NCBI GenBank assembly: GCA_049115935.1
Contig: JAGDZK010000072.1
Span: 1 to 55,507, forward strand
Direction of reading: 5' to 3'
Length of the DNA stretch: 55,507 nucleotides
Origin: Bermanella sp049115935
GTDB lineage: Bacteria; Pseudomonadota; Gammaproteobacteria; Pseudomonadales; Oceanobacteraceae
This document shows positions 17,152 through 24,449 of the stretch, in pieces; within the stretch, counting starts at the first letter, position 1, and each line of letters starts with the position of its first letter. A program made the translations under genes and the position numbers. The notes below the pieces were generated by a model, which did no database searches, was not told where the DNA came from, and saw only the letters and a program-made list of their open reading frames with translations.

Positions 17152-18081
17152 ATGGGTCGTAAAAAAGCGGCTATCTCAGGCCAGTTGGCCGACATTGACC
17201 TGCGCCTACTCAGAGTATTTAAATCAGTTGTAGAGGCCGGTGGTTTTACCGCGGCCGAGTTACAACTCAACTTGGCCAACTCTACTATATCTAACTATAT
17301 ATCTGATCTGGAAAAACGCTTGGATATGCGCCTTTGTGAACGCGGGCGCAGCGGTTTTAGCCTCACTAGCCATGGCCAAGTGGTTTTCGATGCGACGCTT
17401 GATTTATTAGGTGCCCTAGATAGTTTTCGTAACCGCATTAATCACAATCACAACCGCTTAATTGGCCAGTTACACTTAGGATTTGCGGAGCACATGTTAG
17501 GTGGCCATGACTCCTGTATTGTGAGTGCCTTGGACTTATTTTCAAAACAAGCCCCTGATGTTAACGTTCACATTAGCACCATGTCATCAGATGAGATCAC
17601 CACCGCCGTGTTGGATAAAAAAGTCGATATTGGCATCACAGTGCTTACACAAGATTTTAACGAGCTCAATCACATTGACTTATTTGACGAGCAAATGCTG
17701 CTGTATTGTGCCAAGGGCCATCCTTTACATGACATAGCCGATGAACAAATCAAACCCAGCCAACTTCTGCAGTACAAATTTGTAGAATCCCCACGCTTAA
17801 TGCCTGGGCGTGAAATGCACCCAGACATGCTCAAATGGGAGAAACACGCTAAAGCTCACCATCAAGAAGCCCGTGCTACACTGGTTTTAAGTGGCCATTA
17901 TCTTGGGATGTTGCCCACTCATATGGTGAACAACTGGGGGTTAGATAAACAACTTAAACCACTTTTAAGCCAGCGTTATGGTTACACAAACACCTTCAGC
18001 GCCATCTATCGAAGCAGTCATTCAAACCAGATGATCATCGAACAATTTTGCCTGTGTTTAGAGCGTGTAAAACATCGATAA
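17152..18081 (+). CDS. LysR-family regulator, likely of the GABA genes
   Basis: 309 aa. An N-terminal winged helix-turn-helix (DLRLLRVFKSVVEAGGFTAA, then NLANSTISNYISDLE, residues about 13-75) is followed by a type 2 periplasmic-binding effector domain. GGAGG five bases before the ATG at 17152 fixes the start; a GTG at 17140 overlaps that ribosome site. Divergent from gabD, the usual layout for a LysR activator and its target. The effector is not visible; GABA or succinate semialdehyde would fit. Confidence 0.88.
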   Translation: MGRKKAAISGQLADIDLRLLRVFKSVVEAGGFTAAELQLNLANSTISNYISDLEKRLDMRLCERGRSGFSLTSHGQVVFDATLDLLGALDSFRNRINHNHNRLIGQLHLGFAEHMLGGHDSCIVSALDLFSKQAPDVNVHISTMSSDEITTAVLDKKVDIGITVLTQDFNELNHIDLFDEQMLLYCAKGHPLHDIADEQIKPSQLLQYKFVESPRLMPGREMHPDMLKWEKHAKAHHQEARATLVLSGHYLGMLPTHMVNNWGLDKQLKPLLSQRYGYTNTFSAIYRSSHSNQMIIEQFCLCLERVKHR

Positions 18082-18168
18082 ATCACAAAAATAATGCGTG
18101 CTTATTTAAATAAAAAGTCGCACTATTGCCACGATTCTTGAGCTAACAAAAACAGCTTTGCTCACACG

Positions 18169-18288
18169 ATGAAACGCACTAAAACAATATATCCCCTACT
18201 GGGTATATCCAGCGTAGCGGCTGGCGCAGTATCGTTACAGCATGAATTAATTGAGCTTAAAACTAAGCTTGTTGCCTTAATAAACTAA
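18169..18288 (+). CDS. Possible 39-residue membrane peptide
   Basis: A short open frame between lysR and puuB. It has a basic N-terminus (MKRTKT), a hydrophobic stretch of about 17 residues (IYPLLGISSVAAGAVSL) and a charged helical tail, the shape of a small inner-membrane protein. No convincing ribosome site precedes it, and I know no homologue. It may be a real small protein or chance. Confidence 0.3.
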   Translation: MKRTKTIYPLLGISSVAAGAVSLQHELIELKTKLVALIN

Positions 18289-18327
18289 CCTAGAAAGGTA
18301 AGAAATACCCTAGGTCGAGGTAAATAC

Positions 18328-19611
18328 ATGACAGCCCCTGAACACACAACATCGTATTACGCCGATTCTGCCAATGACAAAAATTTACGCCCGTCATTAA
18401 ATGGCAATATCACTTCTGATATCTGTGTAATTGGTGCAGGCTTTACTGGATTGTCTACTGCTATTCATTTGGCAGAGAAAGGTTTCAATGTCACGGTACT
18501 TGAAGCAAAACGCATTGGCTTTGGTGCATCCGGTCGCAACGGCGGTCAGATTGTTCATTCTTACAGCCGCGATATCGACTTTATCGAAAAACATTACGGT
18601 AAAGAAGTGGGCACCGAGATGGGTAAAATGGCATTTGAAGGTGGTCGCATTATTCGTCGTTTTGCACAGCTATATAATATCGACTGTCACCTTAAAGATG
18701 GTGGTATTTTTGCAGCCTGTAACGAGCGACAGCTAAAAGAATTAGAAGGTAAAAAAGCCCTTTGGGAATCCCATGGCCACAAAGACCTTGAGCTACTAAG
18801 CGCCGACACAATAAAAGAGCACATTGGCTCTGAACGTTACAGTGGTGGTTTGTTAGATAAATCAGGTGGTCACTTTCACCCGTTAAATCTAGCCCTTGGT
18901 GAAGCGGCTGCGGTTGAATCTATGGGCGGTAAAATCTATGAAGACTCAGAAGTCATTCGCATAGAAGAAGGCGACAAACCAGTGGTTTACACCGCCAATG
19001 GTAGCGTGACCTGTGATTATATTGTGGTAGCCGGTAATGCGTACTTAGGCGGCTTAATTCCTAAACTGCAATCAAAAGCGATTCCGTGTGGTACTCAGGT
19101 AATCACCACAGAAGTGCTAAGCGAAGCGCAGCAAAAACAATTGCTACCAAAAGATAACTGCGTAGAAGACTGTAATTACTTATTAGATTATTACCGTCTG
19201 TCTAACGAAGGACGTTTGATTTATGGTGGTGGCGTGACTTACGGCGCGCGCGAGCCAAGCAAGATAGAATCTATGATTGTGCCGAACATGTTAAAAACCT
19301 TCCCACAATTAAAAGGCACCAAAGTAGACTTTGCATGGACAGGTAATTTCTTGTTAACTCTAATGCGTTTACCCCAATTTGGTCGCATTGGTAAAAACAT
19401 GTACTACGCCCAAGGTTACTCAGGCCACGGCCTAACTTGTACACACCTTGCCGGTAAAGTATTAAGTGAAGTGATTACCGGTGACAGCCAACGCTTTGAT
19501 GTGTTTGCAGGTTTGCCACAATACCCATTCCCAGGTGGCCATACTTTCCGTGTGCCATTTACTGCCATGGGCGCATTTTACTATAACCTGCGTGATAAAT
19601 TGGGTTTTTAA
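18328..19611 (+). CDS. puuB: Gamma-glutamylputrescine oxidase (FAD-dependent, PuuB/OrdL type)
   Basis: 427 aa, the size of E. coli PuuB (426). Oxidises gamma-glutamylputrescine to gamma-glutamyl-aminobutyraldehyde. FAD-binding motif ICVIGAGFTGLSTAIHLA near residue 31, the covalent-flavin-type GASGRNGGQIVHS near 65 and the C-terminal MYYAQGYSGHGLTCTHLAGK near 350 are all family hallmarks. It fits with the gamma-glutamylputrescine synthetase (33949-35301) and gabD in the same window. Ends before a terminator. Confidence 0.92.
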   Translation: MTAPEHTTSYYADSANDKNLRPSLNGNITSDICVIGAGFTGLSTAIHLAEKGFNVTVLEAKRIGFGASGRNGGQIVHSYSRDIDFIEKHYGKEVGTEMGKMAFEGGRIIRRFAQLYNIDCHLKDGGIFAACNERQLKELEGKKALWESHGHKDLELLSADTIKEHIGSERYSGGLLDKSGGHFHPLNLALGEAAAVESMGGKIYEDSEVIRIEEGDKPVVYTANGSVTCDYIVVAGNAYLGGLIPKLQSKAIPCGTQVITTEVLSEAQQKQLLPKDNCVEDCNYLLDYYRLSNEGRLIYGGGVTYGAREPSKIESMIVPNMLKTFPQLKGTKVDFAWTGNFLLTLMRLPQFGRIGKNMYYAQGYSGHGLTCTHLAGKVLSEVITGDSQRFDVFAGLPQYPFPGGHTFRVPFTAMGAFYYNLRDKLGF

Positions 19612-19619
19612 TCCCACCT

Positions 19620-19643
19620 GTACGAGGGTGCCCTGCGCCCGAT
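19620..19643. repeat. Short repeat, type C, copy 1
   Basis: 24 bases starting GTACGAGGGTGCCC and ending GCGCCCGAT. It matches 22 of 24 bases to the reverse complement of 45775-45798. It sits between the puuB stop and its terminator. Confidence 0.65.
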
Positions 19644-19653
19644 TAAGTAAAAA

Positions 19654-19682
19654 AAATATCCAGCCATGCTGGGTATTTTTTT
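19654..19682 (+). terminator. Terminator after puuB
   Basis: Stem AAATATCCAGC / GCTGGGTATTT (one G-U pair) with a CAT loop, followed by a T-run to 19682; A-rich on the other side. Confidence 0.85.
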
Positions 19683-19713
19683 ACTATCGAAAATGGTTAG
19701 TAAGCGAAATTAA

Positions 19714-20103
19714 TTAAACTAAATGTTGTTCTAGCGCTTTGCGTACTTCATCAGGTATTGGCTGAGACACTTCATTTTCATAATCAAAATAAATCATCAC
19801 CGCCTTACCCTTGGCTACTATCTTATCTTTTTGCCACGCTTCATGGGCCACCTCACAAGATGAGTTACCTAATTTATTAATATAGGTTTTAATTTGCACA
19901 TCATCGCCCCAATAAGTTTGGGCCAATAAATCAAGCTCAATACGAGCAATGATTAATGGCCACGACTTCACATCAAGGGTTGGGTGATAAATCTCAAATA
20001 ATGGCGTGCGAGCTTCTTCAAACCAAATAGGAAATGCGGTATTGCTAATATGCCCAAGGGCATCTGTATCGCTGAATCTTGGTTGAATAGTATGAATTAA
20101 CAT
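19714..20103 (-). CDS. Hotdog-fold acyl-CoA thioesterase (YbgC/4-HBT type)
   Basis: 129 aa. The 4-hydroxybenzoyl-CoA thioesterase signature RFSDTDALGHISNTAFPIWFE covers residues 9-29 with the catalytic Asp in FSDTDALGH. The rest fits the hotdog fold (RIELDLLAQTYWGDDVQI). It probably hydrolyses acyl-CoA thioesters in the cytoplasm; the chain length is unknown. It stands alone, convergent with puuB. Confidence 0.85.
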   Translation of the reverse strand: MLIHTIQPRFSDTDALGHISNTAFPIWFEEARTPLFEIYHPTLDVKSWPLIIARIELDLLAQTYWGDDVQIKTYINKLGNSSCEVAHEAWQKDKIVAKGKAVMIYFDYENEVSQPIPDEVRKALEQHLV

Positions 20104-20238
20104 TTTGCATAACCTTACTTGATGGGTATCAAGTAAATATTAACGCATATTAGCGATCCATTGCGATTTAGTTATTGAATACAAACAGTGTTTTGACAAT
20201 TTATGAGAAACAGGCAAGGCGGGTGATTAAATATTAGC

Positions 20239-20340
20239 TTACTGTCTAACATCCCTAGTTTTTCCATTACTCGTATTGATAACAAATATAGGCAAATCGC
20301 TTTCTTTCCATTGCCTTAACACCAAACGATCAGTTTCCAT
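20239..20340 (-). pseudogene. Remnant of a GNAT acetyltransferase gene (5' end only)
   Basis: A 33-codon frame begins METDRLVLRQWKESDLPIF, the standard opening of RimJ/RimL-type GNAT acetyltransferases (normally ~170 aa), then diverges into unrelated residues and stops. The acetyl-CoA-binding part is absent. The surrounding 478-bp gap (20104-20581) holds no other gene that I can see apart from the rnk terminator, so this is the relic of a deleted gene. Confidence 0.6.
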
Positions 20341-20485
20341 TTTAACCGCCTTAAAATATGCTCTAGCAGTGTGACTACGCTCAATCAAGCCCAAAACGAA
20401 ACTCGAAAAACCCTATTATGCTAAGTTAAAGCAAGCTAGGATTCACGGCATAATGATGATATAAAATCATATTCCATATTAAGTC

Positions 20486-20514
20486 ATAAAACGCAGGCTC
20501 TTTTAAAAAGCCTG
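20486..20514 (-). terminator. Terminator after rnk
   Basis: On the minus strand CAGGCT...AGCCTG forms a stem followed by CGTTTTAT, about 70 bases after the rnk stop codon. Confidence 0.6.
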
Positions 20515-20581
20515 AGTCAGGACTAACATGTTAGTTGTGATTTTTTCTACAAACTTATTAAATATTTTAAAATAGAAACAT

Positions 20582-20995
20582 TTAACGGTGATACTCACCT
20601 GCTCGCTCAGGTTGAAACATCACTTCTTCTATACGCACCGTCATTACACGACCATCCGGTTTTGGCCACTCTATTTCGTCACCTTGGTTTAGCCCCAACA
20701 AAGCACTGCCTACAGGCGCTAAGATTGAAAGGGTTTTTCCGCTATTGTCAGCATCTTTTGGATAAACTAGCGTCAAACTAAACTCTTCTTTTGATTCATT
20801 TACTTTAAAGCGTACCGTTGAGTTCATGGTAACCACTGTCTCAGGAATATCGTGGGAATCAACTACGTCGGCACGTGATAGCTCCGTTTCTAACGCTGCC
20901 TTACCTGGAAAGGCGGCGCTAGATAAAGATTCAATCAACGTTTCTAGTCTCTCTAAGTCTAGTTGCGTAATGACGATATTTGGTTGGTTTCCCAT
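20582..20995 (-). CDS. rnk: Rnk, regulator of nucleoside diphosphate kinase (GreA/B-like domain)
   Basis: 137 aa, matching the ~136 aa family. The N-terminal coiled region (ITQLDLERLETLIESL) is followed by the GreA/GreB C-terminal FKBP-like fold (FSLTLVYPKDADNSGKTLSILAPVGSALLG is typical). Rnk binds RNA polymerase in E. coli and affects Ndk levels. AGGA precedes its ATG. It begins 30 bases after the DAHP synthase stop on the same strand, so the two are probably co-transcribed and both under the upstream attenuator. Confidence 0.9.
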   Translation of the reverse strand: MGNQPNIVITQLDLERLETLIESLSSAAFPGKAALETELSRADVVDSHDIPETVVTMNSTVRFKVNESKEEFSLTLVYPKDADNSGKTLSILAPVGSALLGLNQGDEIEWPKPDGRVMTVRIEEVMFQPERAGEYHR

Positions 20996-21025
20996 TTTTA
21001 TATTCCTGCTAAATATTAGATATAA

Positions 21026-22135
21026 CTATTGGTAGCTTGCTTCATTCATCAATGTTTTATGTAAACCTTGTATTAACTGGTGAGTTTGCTCCCAGCTGAT
21101 ACAAGCATCGGTAATTGACATACCGTATTTTAAACAACCATCATGTTCACAACCGGCCATCGATTGCTTTCCTGGCTCAATGAAGCTTTCTAACATGATG
21201 CCGCTAATATTTTGATTACCGTTTACAATTTGCTGTACCACTTCTTTTGCAATAGGCAATTGGTTTTCATGTTCTTTTTGCGAGTTATCATGAGAACAAT
21301 CCACAATCACTTTTGCATGTAGGTTATTCCCTTGCTCTGCTTTTTGTAATTGCGTTAATGTTTGCGCAATACTATCGGCATCGTAATTGGTTAGGTTACG
21401 CCCACCACGCAATACAACATGGGTATCGGGATTACCCGGTGTATCCAACATGGCAATATTGCCGTTGGCGTCCATACCTAAACAATGGTGTTCGCGACTG
21501 GCTGATATCATCGCGTTCACTGCCGTATCGACCGAGCCATCGGTGCCGTTTTTAATACCCACAGGCATTGTTAAGTGACTGATCATTTCGCGGTGAATTT
21601 GCGATTCTGCGGTACGCGCACCGATAGCAGTCCAACTAATCACATCATCTAGGTACATCATGGTCATTGGGTTTAACGCTTCTGTTGCTAAGGGCAGGCC
21701 TATTTCAACCAGTTTAAGCATTAATTGGCGAGAGCAATGTAAACCATGTTCAATGTCACCAGTACCATTTCGCTGAGGGTCGTAAGCGAGCCCTTTCCAA
21801 CCGGTTGTGGTACGAGGCTTTTCAACATAAGCGCGCATCACGATTAATATTTTGTCACCCACTTGATCACTTAGTAGTTTAAGACGGCGCGCGTAATCCA
21901 GTGCGGCCACTTCATCATGCAATGAACATGGCCCTGTTATCACCATTAAACGTTTATCTATGCCTTGTAAAATATTTCGAATTTGCTGTCGGTGTCCTTC
22001 GACTTGTTCTGCCAGTTGTCTGCTTAGTCCCAACGATTGCTTTAACGCATTAGGCGATGGTAATGCCTGACTAATAACAGGCTTGGCAGACTGTTGAACG
22101 GGGGATTCTGTTGTTAAAACTTGAGCCGATTGCAT
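21026..22135 (-). CDS. 3-deoxy-7-phosphoheptulonate (DAHP) synthase, class I
   Basis: 369 aa. First enzyme of the shikimate pathway: phosphoenolpyruvate + erythrose 4-phosphate to DAHP. Signature elements are VITGPCSLHD near residue 65, MRAYVEKPRTTTGWKGL near 104, the metal/PEP site GARTAESQIHREM near 178, GIKNGTDGS near 200, VDCSHDNSQK near 275 and the C-terminal SITDACISWE. I cannot tell the Tyr-, Phe- or Trp-sensitive isozymes apart by eye. AAGGAAG precedes the ATG. Preceded by an aromatic leader peptide and attenuator; followed by rnk. Confidence 0.94.
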   Translation of the reverse strand: MQSAQVLTTESPVQQSAKPVISQALPSPNALKQSLGLSRQLAEQVEGHRQQIRNILQGIDKRLMVITGPCSLHDEVAALDYARRLKLLSDQVGDKILIVMRAYVEKPRTTTGWKGLAYDPQRNGTGDIEHGLHCSRQLMLKLVEIGLPLATEALNPMTMMYLDDVISWTAIGARTAESQIHREMISHLTMPVGIKNGTDGSVDTAVNAMISASREHHCLGMDANGNIAMLDTPGNPDTHVVLRGGRNLTNYDADSIAQTLTQLQKAEQGNNLHAKVIVDCSHDNSQKEHENQLPIAKEVVQQIVNGNQNISGIMLESFIEPGKQSMAGCEHDGCLKYGMSITDACISWEQTHQLIQGLHKTLMNEASYQ

Positions 22136-22196
22136 GATCGCTTCCTTAAATTAATTTAATCCCCTTTTGTTTTCTCTTTTTCAATGTGAAAAAGCA

Positions 22197-22270
22197 CCAA
22201 AAAAAAACCCCGATCAGCTAACTGCTAATCGGGGTTTTTAAGCAGTCGGCTGATTGAGCCGAACTGCCAT
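22197..22270 (-). promoter_or_regulatory. Transcription attenuator of the DAHP synthase gene
   Basis: Read on the minus strand, the leader holds alternative stems. Segment B (22257-22270) can pair with segment A in the end of the leader peptide gene (22287-22301, 11 of 13 bases). B can instead pair with C (22241-22254; 10 pairs and one bulge). C can instead pair with D (22213-22226; 12 of 14). The terminator is CCCCGAT/ATCGGGG (22228-22234 with 22208-22214) followed by ten U (22197-22207). C:D traps one terminator arm in its loop and so acts as antiterminator. The terminator ends about 60 bases before the ATG at 22135. Confidence 0.82.
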
Positions 22271-22283
22271 AAATTGTGTTTTG

Positions 22284-22460
22284 CTAATGGCGATTCGGCA
22301 ATTGGCTAAAATAGCCAAAATAAAACACTGCTGAATACCAATAAGAAGCCACTAGAGATACTGCTTTTTCAACACCCACAAAAATACCCGCAAGGTGTGC
22401 CATGCGAGTACTTAAAATGGTTTGAGTGGTAGCAATTAATGTCTTCATGCTTTTGATCAT
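22284..22460 (-). CDS. Aromatic-amino-acid leader peptide for DAHP synthase attenuation
   Basis: 58 codons (ATG 22460; a second in-frame ATG at 22448 would give 54). Near its end the peptide reads SYWYSAVFYFGYFSQLPNRH: four Tyr, three Phe and one Trp within twelve residues (codons 40-51). This is the composition of an attenuation control peptide. The stop codon lies directly after hairpin segment A. The ribosome site is weak, and the first half is unusually long for a leader and partly hydrophobic. It starts 38 bases after the lrp stop codon. Confidence 0.85.
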   Translation of the reverse strand: MIKSMKTLIATTQTILSTRMAHLAGIFVGVEKAVSLVASYWYSAVFYFGYFSQLPNRH

Positions 22461-22496
22461 AACTCGTTACTTTCATTTTGCAAGACGATTTTTGTT

Positions 22497-22502
22497 ATTA
22501 TA
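22497..22502 (-). promoter_or_regulatory. -10 box of the leader/DAHP synthase promoter
   Basis: A perfect TATAAT on the minus strand overlaps the lrp stop codon region, placing transcription start near 22490, about 30 bases before the leader ATG at 22460. The -35 region is poor (TTAGAA, 16 bases upstream), so an activator or read-through from lrp may contribute. Confidence 0.5.
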
Positions 22503-22995
22503 TTTTTTTCTGGCTAAATTCTAAGGGCAACTCTTGAGTTTCTTTTACTTCTTCCATGACGATATAACTCTTTGAATGTTTAACCCCAGGTAGAGTCAGC
22601 AACATATCCCCTAAAAGCGCACGATATTCAGACATACCATCAATGCGGGCTTTGATCAGATAATCCGCATCGCCGGATACCAAGTGGCACTCTAGAATGT
22701 AAGGCAGTTTTTTCACCGCTTTATTAAATTCTTGAAACGCATCCGGGGATTGGTAAGAAAGGGATATTTCCACAAACACCAGCATACTAAACCCCAGTGC
22801 TTCAGGGTTTAACCGTGTGTAATACCCCTCGATGTAACCTTCTTTCTCAAGTCGTTTGACCCGCTCAATACACGGAGTTGAGCTTAAACCTACTTTGTCT
22901 GCTAGATCTACATAACTAATGCGAGCATCATTTTGCAACGTTCGCAAAATGCTCATATCCAATCGATCTAGCACACGTCTCTTAAGCTCTTTCAT
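22498..22995 (-). CDS. lrp: Lrp/AsnC-family regulator, likely of dadA-alr
   Basis: 165 aa, the length of Lrp. Helix-turn-helix near residues 10-60 (LDMSILRTLQNDARISYVDLA, VGLSSTPCIERVKRLE), then the RAM ligand domain (LVFVEISL, ECHLVSGDADYLIKAR, LPGVKHSKSYIVMEEVKE). The ATG at 22995 has AAGG at a good distance; a GTG at 23010 is the alternative. It is divergent from dadA, as is DadR/Lrp, which activates D-alanine catabolism in Pseudomonas and enterics. It could equally be the global Lrp. Confidence 0.9.
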   Translation of the reverse strand: MKELKRRVLDRLDMSILRTLQNDARISYVDLADKVGLSSTPCIERVKRLEKEGYIEGYYTRLNPEALGFSMLVFVEISLSYQSPDAFQEFNKAVKKLPYILECHLVSGDADYLIKARIDGMSEYRALLGDMLLTLPGVKHSKSYIVMEEVKETQELPLEFSQKKI

Positions 22996-23136
22996 ACACG
23001 GCCTTTTCACTGCATTTTTAAATATACTTAGTGTTTTATCCTTTTATAAAGCAAAAATCAAAGGAATATTCTCACAAACCTCACATAAACTAGCGTTTAT
23101 CCATAAAGCAATAACACAGCTTTTTTGAGGCCAATC

Positions 23137-24396
23137 ATGCATATAACGATACTCGGTGGCGGGGTTTTAGGCGTTGCTAGCGCGTGGTATTTAGCCAAGT
23201 CAGGGCATCAAGTCACGGTTATCGACCGCCAAAACAGTGTGGCTCAAGAAACCAGCCATGGTAACGCCGGCATGATATCTCCCGGTTACAGCTCCCCTTG
23301 GGCGGCACCGGGTGTACCAATCAAAGCCATTGGTTGGATACTGCAAGATCTTGCTCCCTTCATGATCAACCTTAAAGAAATTGATGGTTATACCTTATCT
23401 TGGATGGGCAAAATGTTAGCTAATTGCAATACACGCTCTTATCAAACCAATAAAGCCCGTATGTTGCGTATCGCTGAATACAGCCGCGACTGTTTTGTGG
23501 ATATTCGTAAAGAACTCGAGCTTGATTACGATGGCCGTCAACGTGGAACACTGCAATTATTTCGCAAACAAAAACAAATCGATGCCTTACAAAAAGACGT
23601 CAATGTACTGCAAGAACTTGGCATTGAACACCAAAGACTGGATATGGACGGCTGCCTTCTACACGAACCAGCCTTAGCACAAGTAAAAGATAAATTTGTT
23701 GGTGGCTTACGCTTGCCCGGTGATGAAACTGGAGACTGTTTTAAATTCACAACCGCTCTTGCAAAAGAATGCGAAAAGCTAGGTGTGAATTTTATGATGA
23801 ACACCCGCATAGAAAAATTAAATGAAAGCAAAGGCAAAATCACCAGTGTCAGCACAAATGCTGGCATCATCATGGCCGATAATTTTTTATGTGCGCTGGG
23901 CAGTTATTCCCCGCAAGTTTTAAAAACCGTCGGTATTGATGTGCCTATTTACCCTATTAAAGGTTATTCACTGACACTGCCGATTGAGGTTGAAAGTCGC
24001 GCCCCCCAATCAACGATTATGGATGAAACCTACAAGGTGGCGGTCACCCGTTTTGATGATCGCATTCGTGTAGGCGGTACCGCTGAAATTGCGTCTTATA
24101 ATTTAGAATGTCCCAAAAAACGCCGCGCCAGCATCGACTTTGTCATCCAAGATATGTTCCCAGGGGCTACCGACATTAACAAAGCAGAATTTTGGACGGG
24201 CCTACGTCCCATGACCCCCGACAGCACGCCTGTGCTTGGCGGTACACAGTATTCAAATTTATATTTAAATACCGGACACGGTACATTAGGTTGGACCATG
24301 TCATTAGGGTCTGCCAAATTTGTATGCGACATTATTAATCAAAAAACGCCCGACATAGATCCCGAAGGTTTATCCATCGAGCGTTACTACGCATAA
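23137..24396 (+). CDS. dadA: D-amino acid dehydrogenase (DadA)
   Basis: 419 aa flavoprotein. Oxidises D-alanine and other D-amino acids to 2-oxo acids, passing electrons to the respiratory chain at the inner membrane. FAD motif ITILGGGVLGVASAWYLAKSG at residues 3-23, HGNAGMISPGYSSPWAAPG near 48 and the C-terminal TGLRPMTPDSTPVLG and NTGHGTLGWTMSLGSAK are DadA hallmarks. ATG 23137 has TGAGG upstream; a TTG at 23125 lies inside that region. First gene of the dadA-alr unit. Confidence 0.94.
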   Translation: MHITILGGGVLGVASAWYLAKSGHQVTVIDRQNSVAQETSHGNAGMISPGYSSPWAAPGVPIKAIGWILQDLAPFMINLKEIDGYTLSWMGKMLANCNTRSYQTNKARMLRIAEYSRDCFVDIRKELELDYDGRQRGTLQLFRKQKQIDALQKDVNVLQELGIEHQRLDMDGCLLHEPALAQVKDKFVGGLRLPGDETGDCFKFTTALAKECEKLGVNFMMNTRIEKLNESKGKITSVSTNAGIIMADNFLCALGSYSPQVLKTVGIDVPIYPIKGYSLTLPIEVESRAPQSTIMDETYKVAVTRFDDRIRVGGTAEIASYNLECPKKRRASIDFVIQDMFPGATDINKAEFWTGLRPMTPDSTPVLGGTQYSNLYLNTGHGTLGWTMSLGSAKFVCDIINQKTPDIDPEGLSIERYYA

Positions 24397-24449
24397 TTTT
24401 TTTCAAACCAATAAACGCCTTTTATAAAAAAGGATATGAGAGAAGTATC

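Noticed and set aside
22202..22242. The ATCGGGG hairpin considered as the lrp terminator only.
   Set aside because: It lies more than 250 bases after the lrp stop, past the leader peptide, and its arms compete with upstream segments as in an attenuator.
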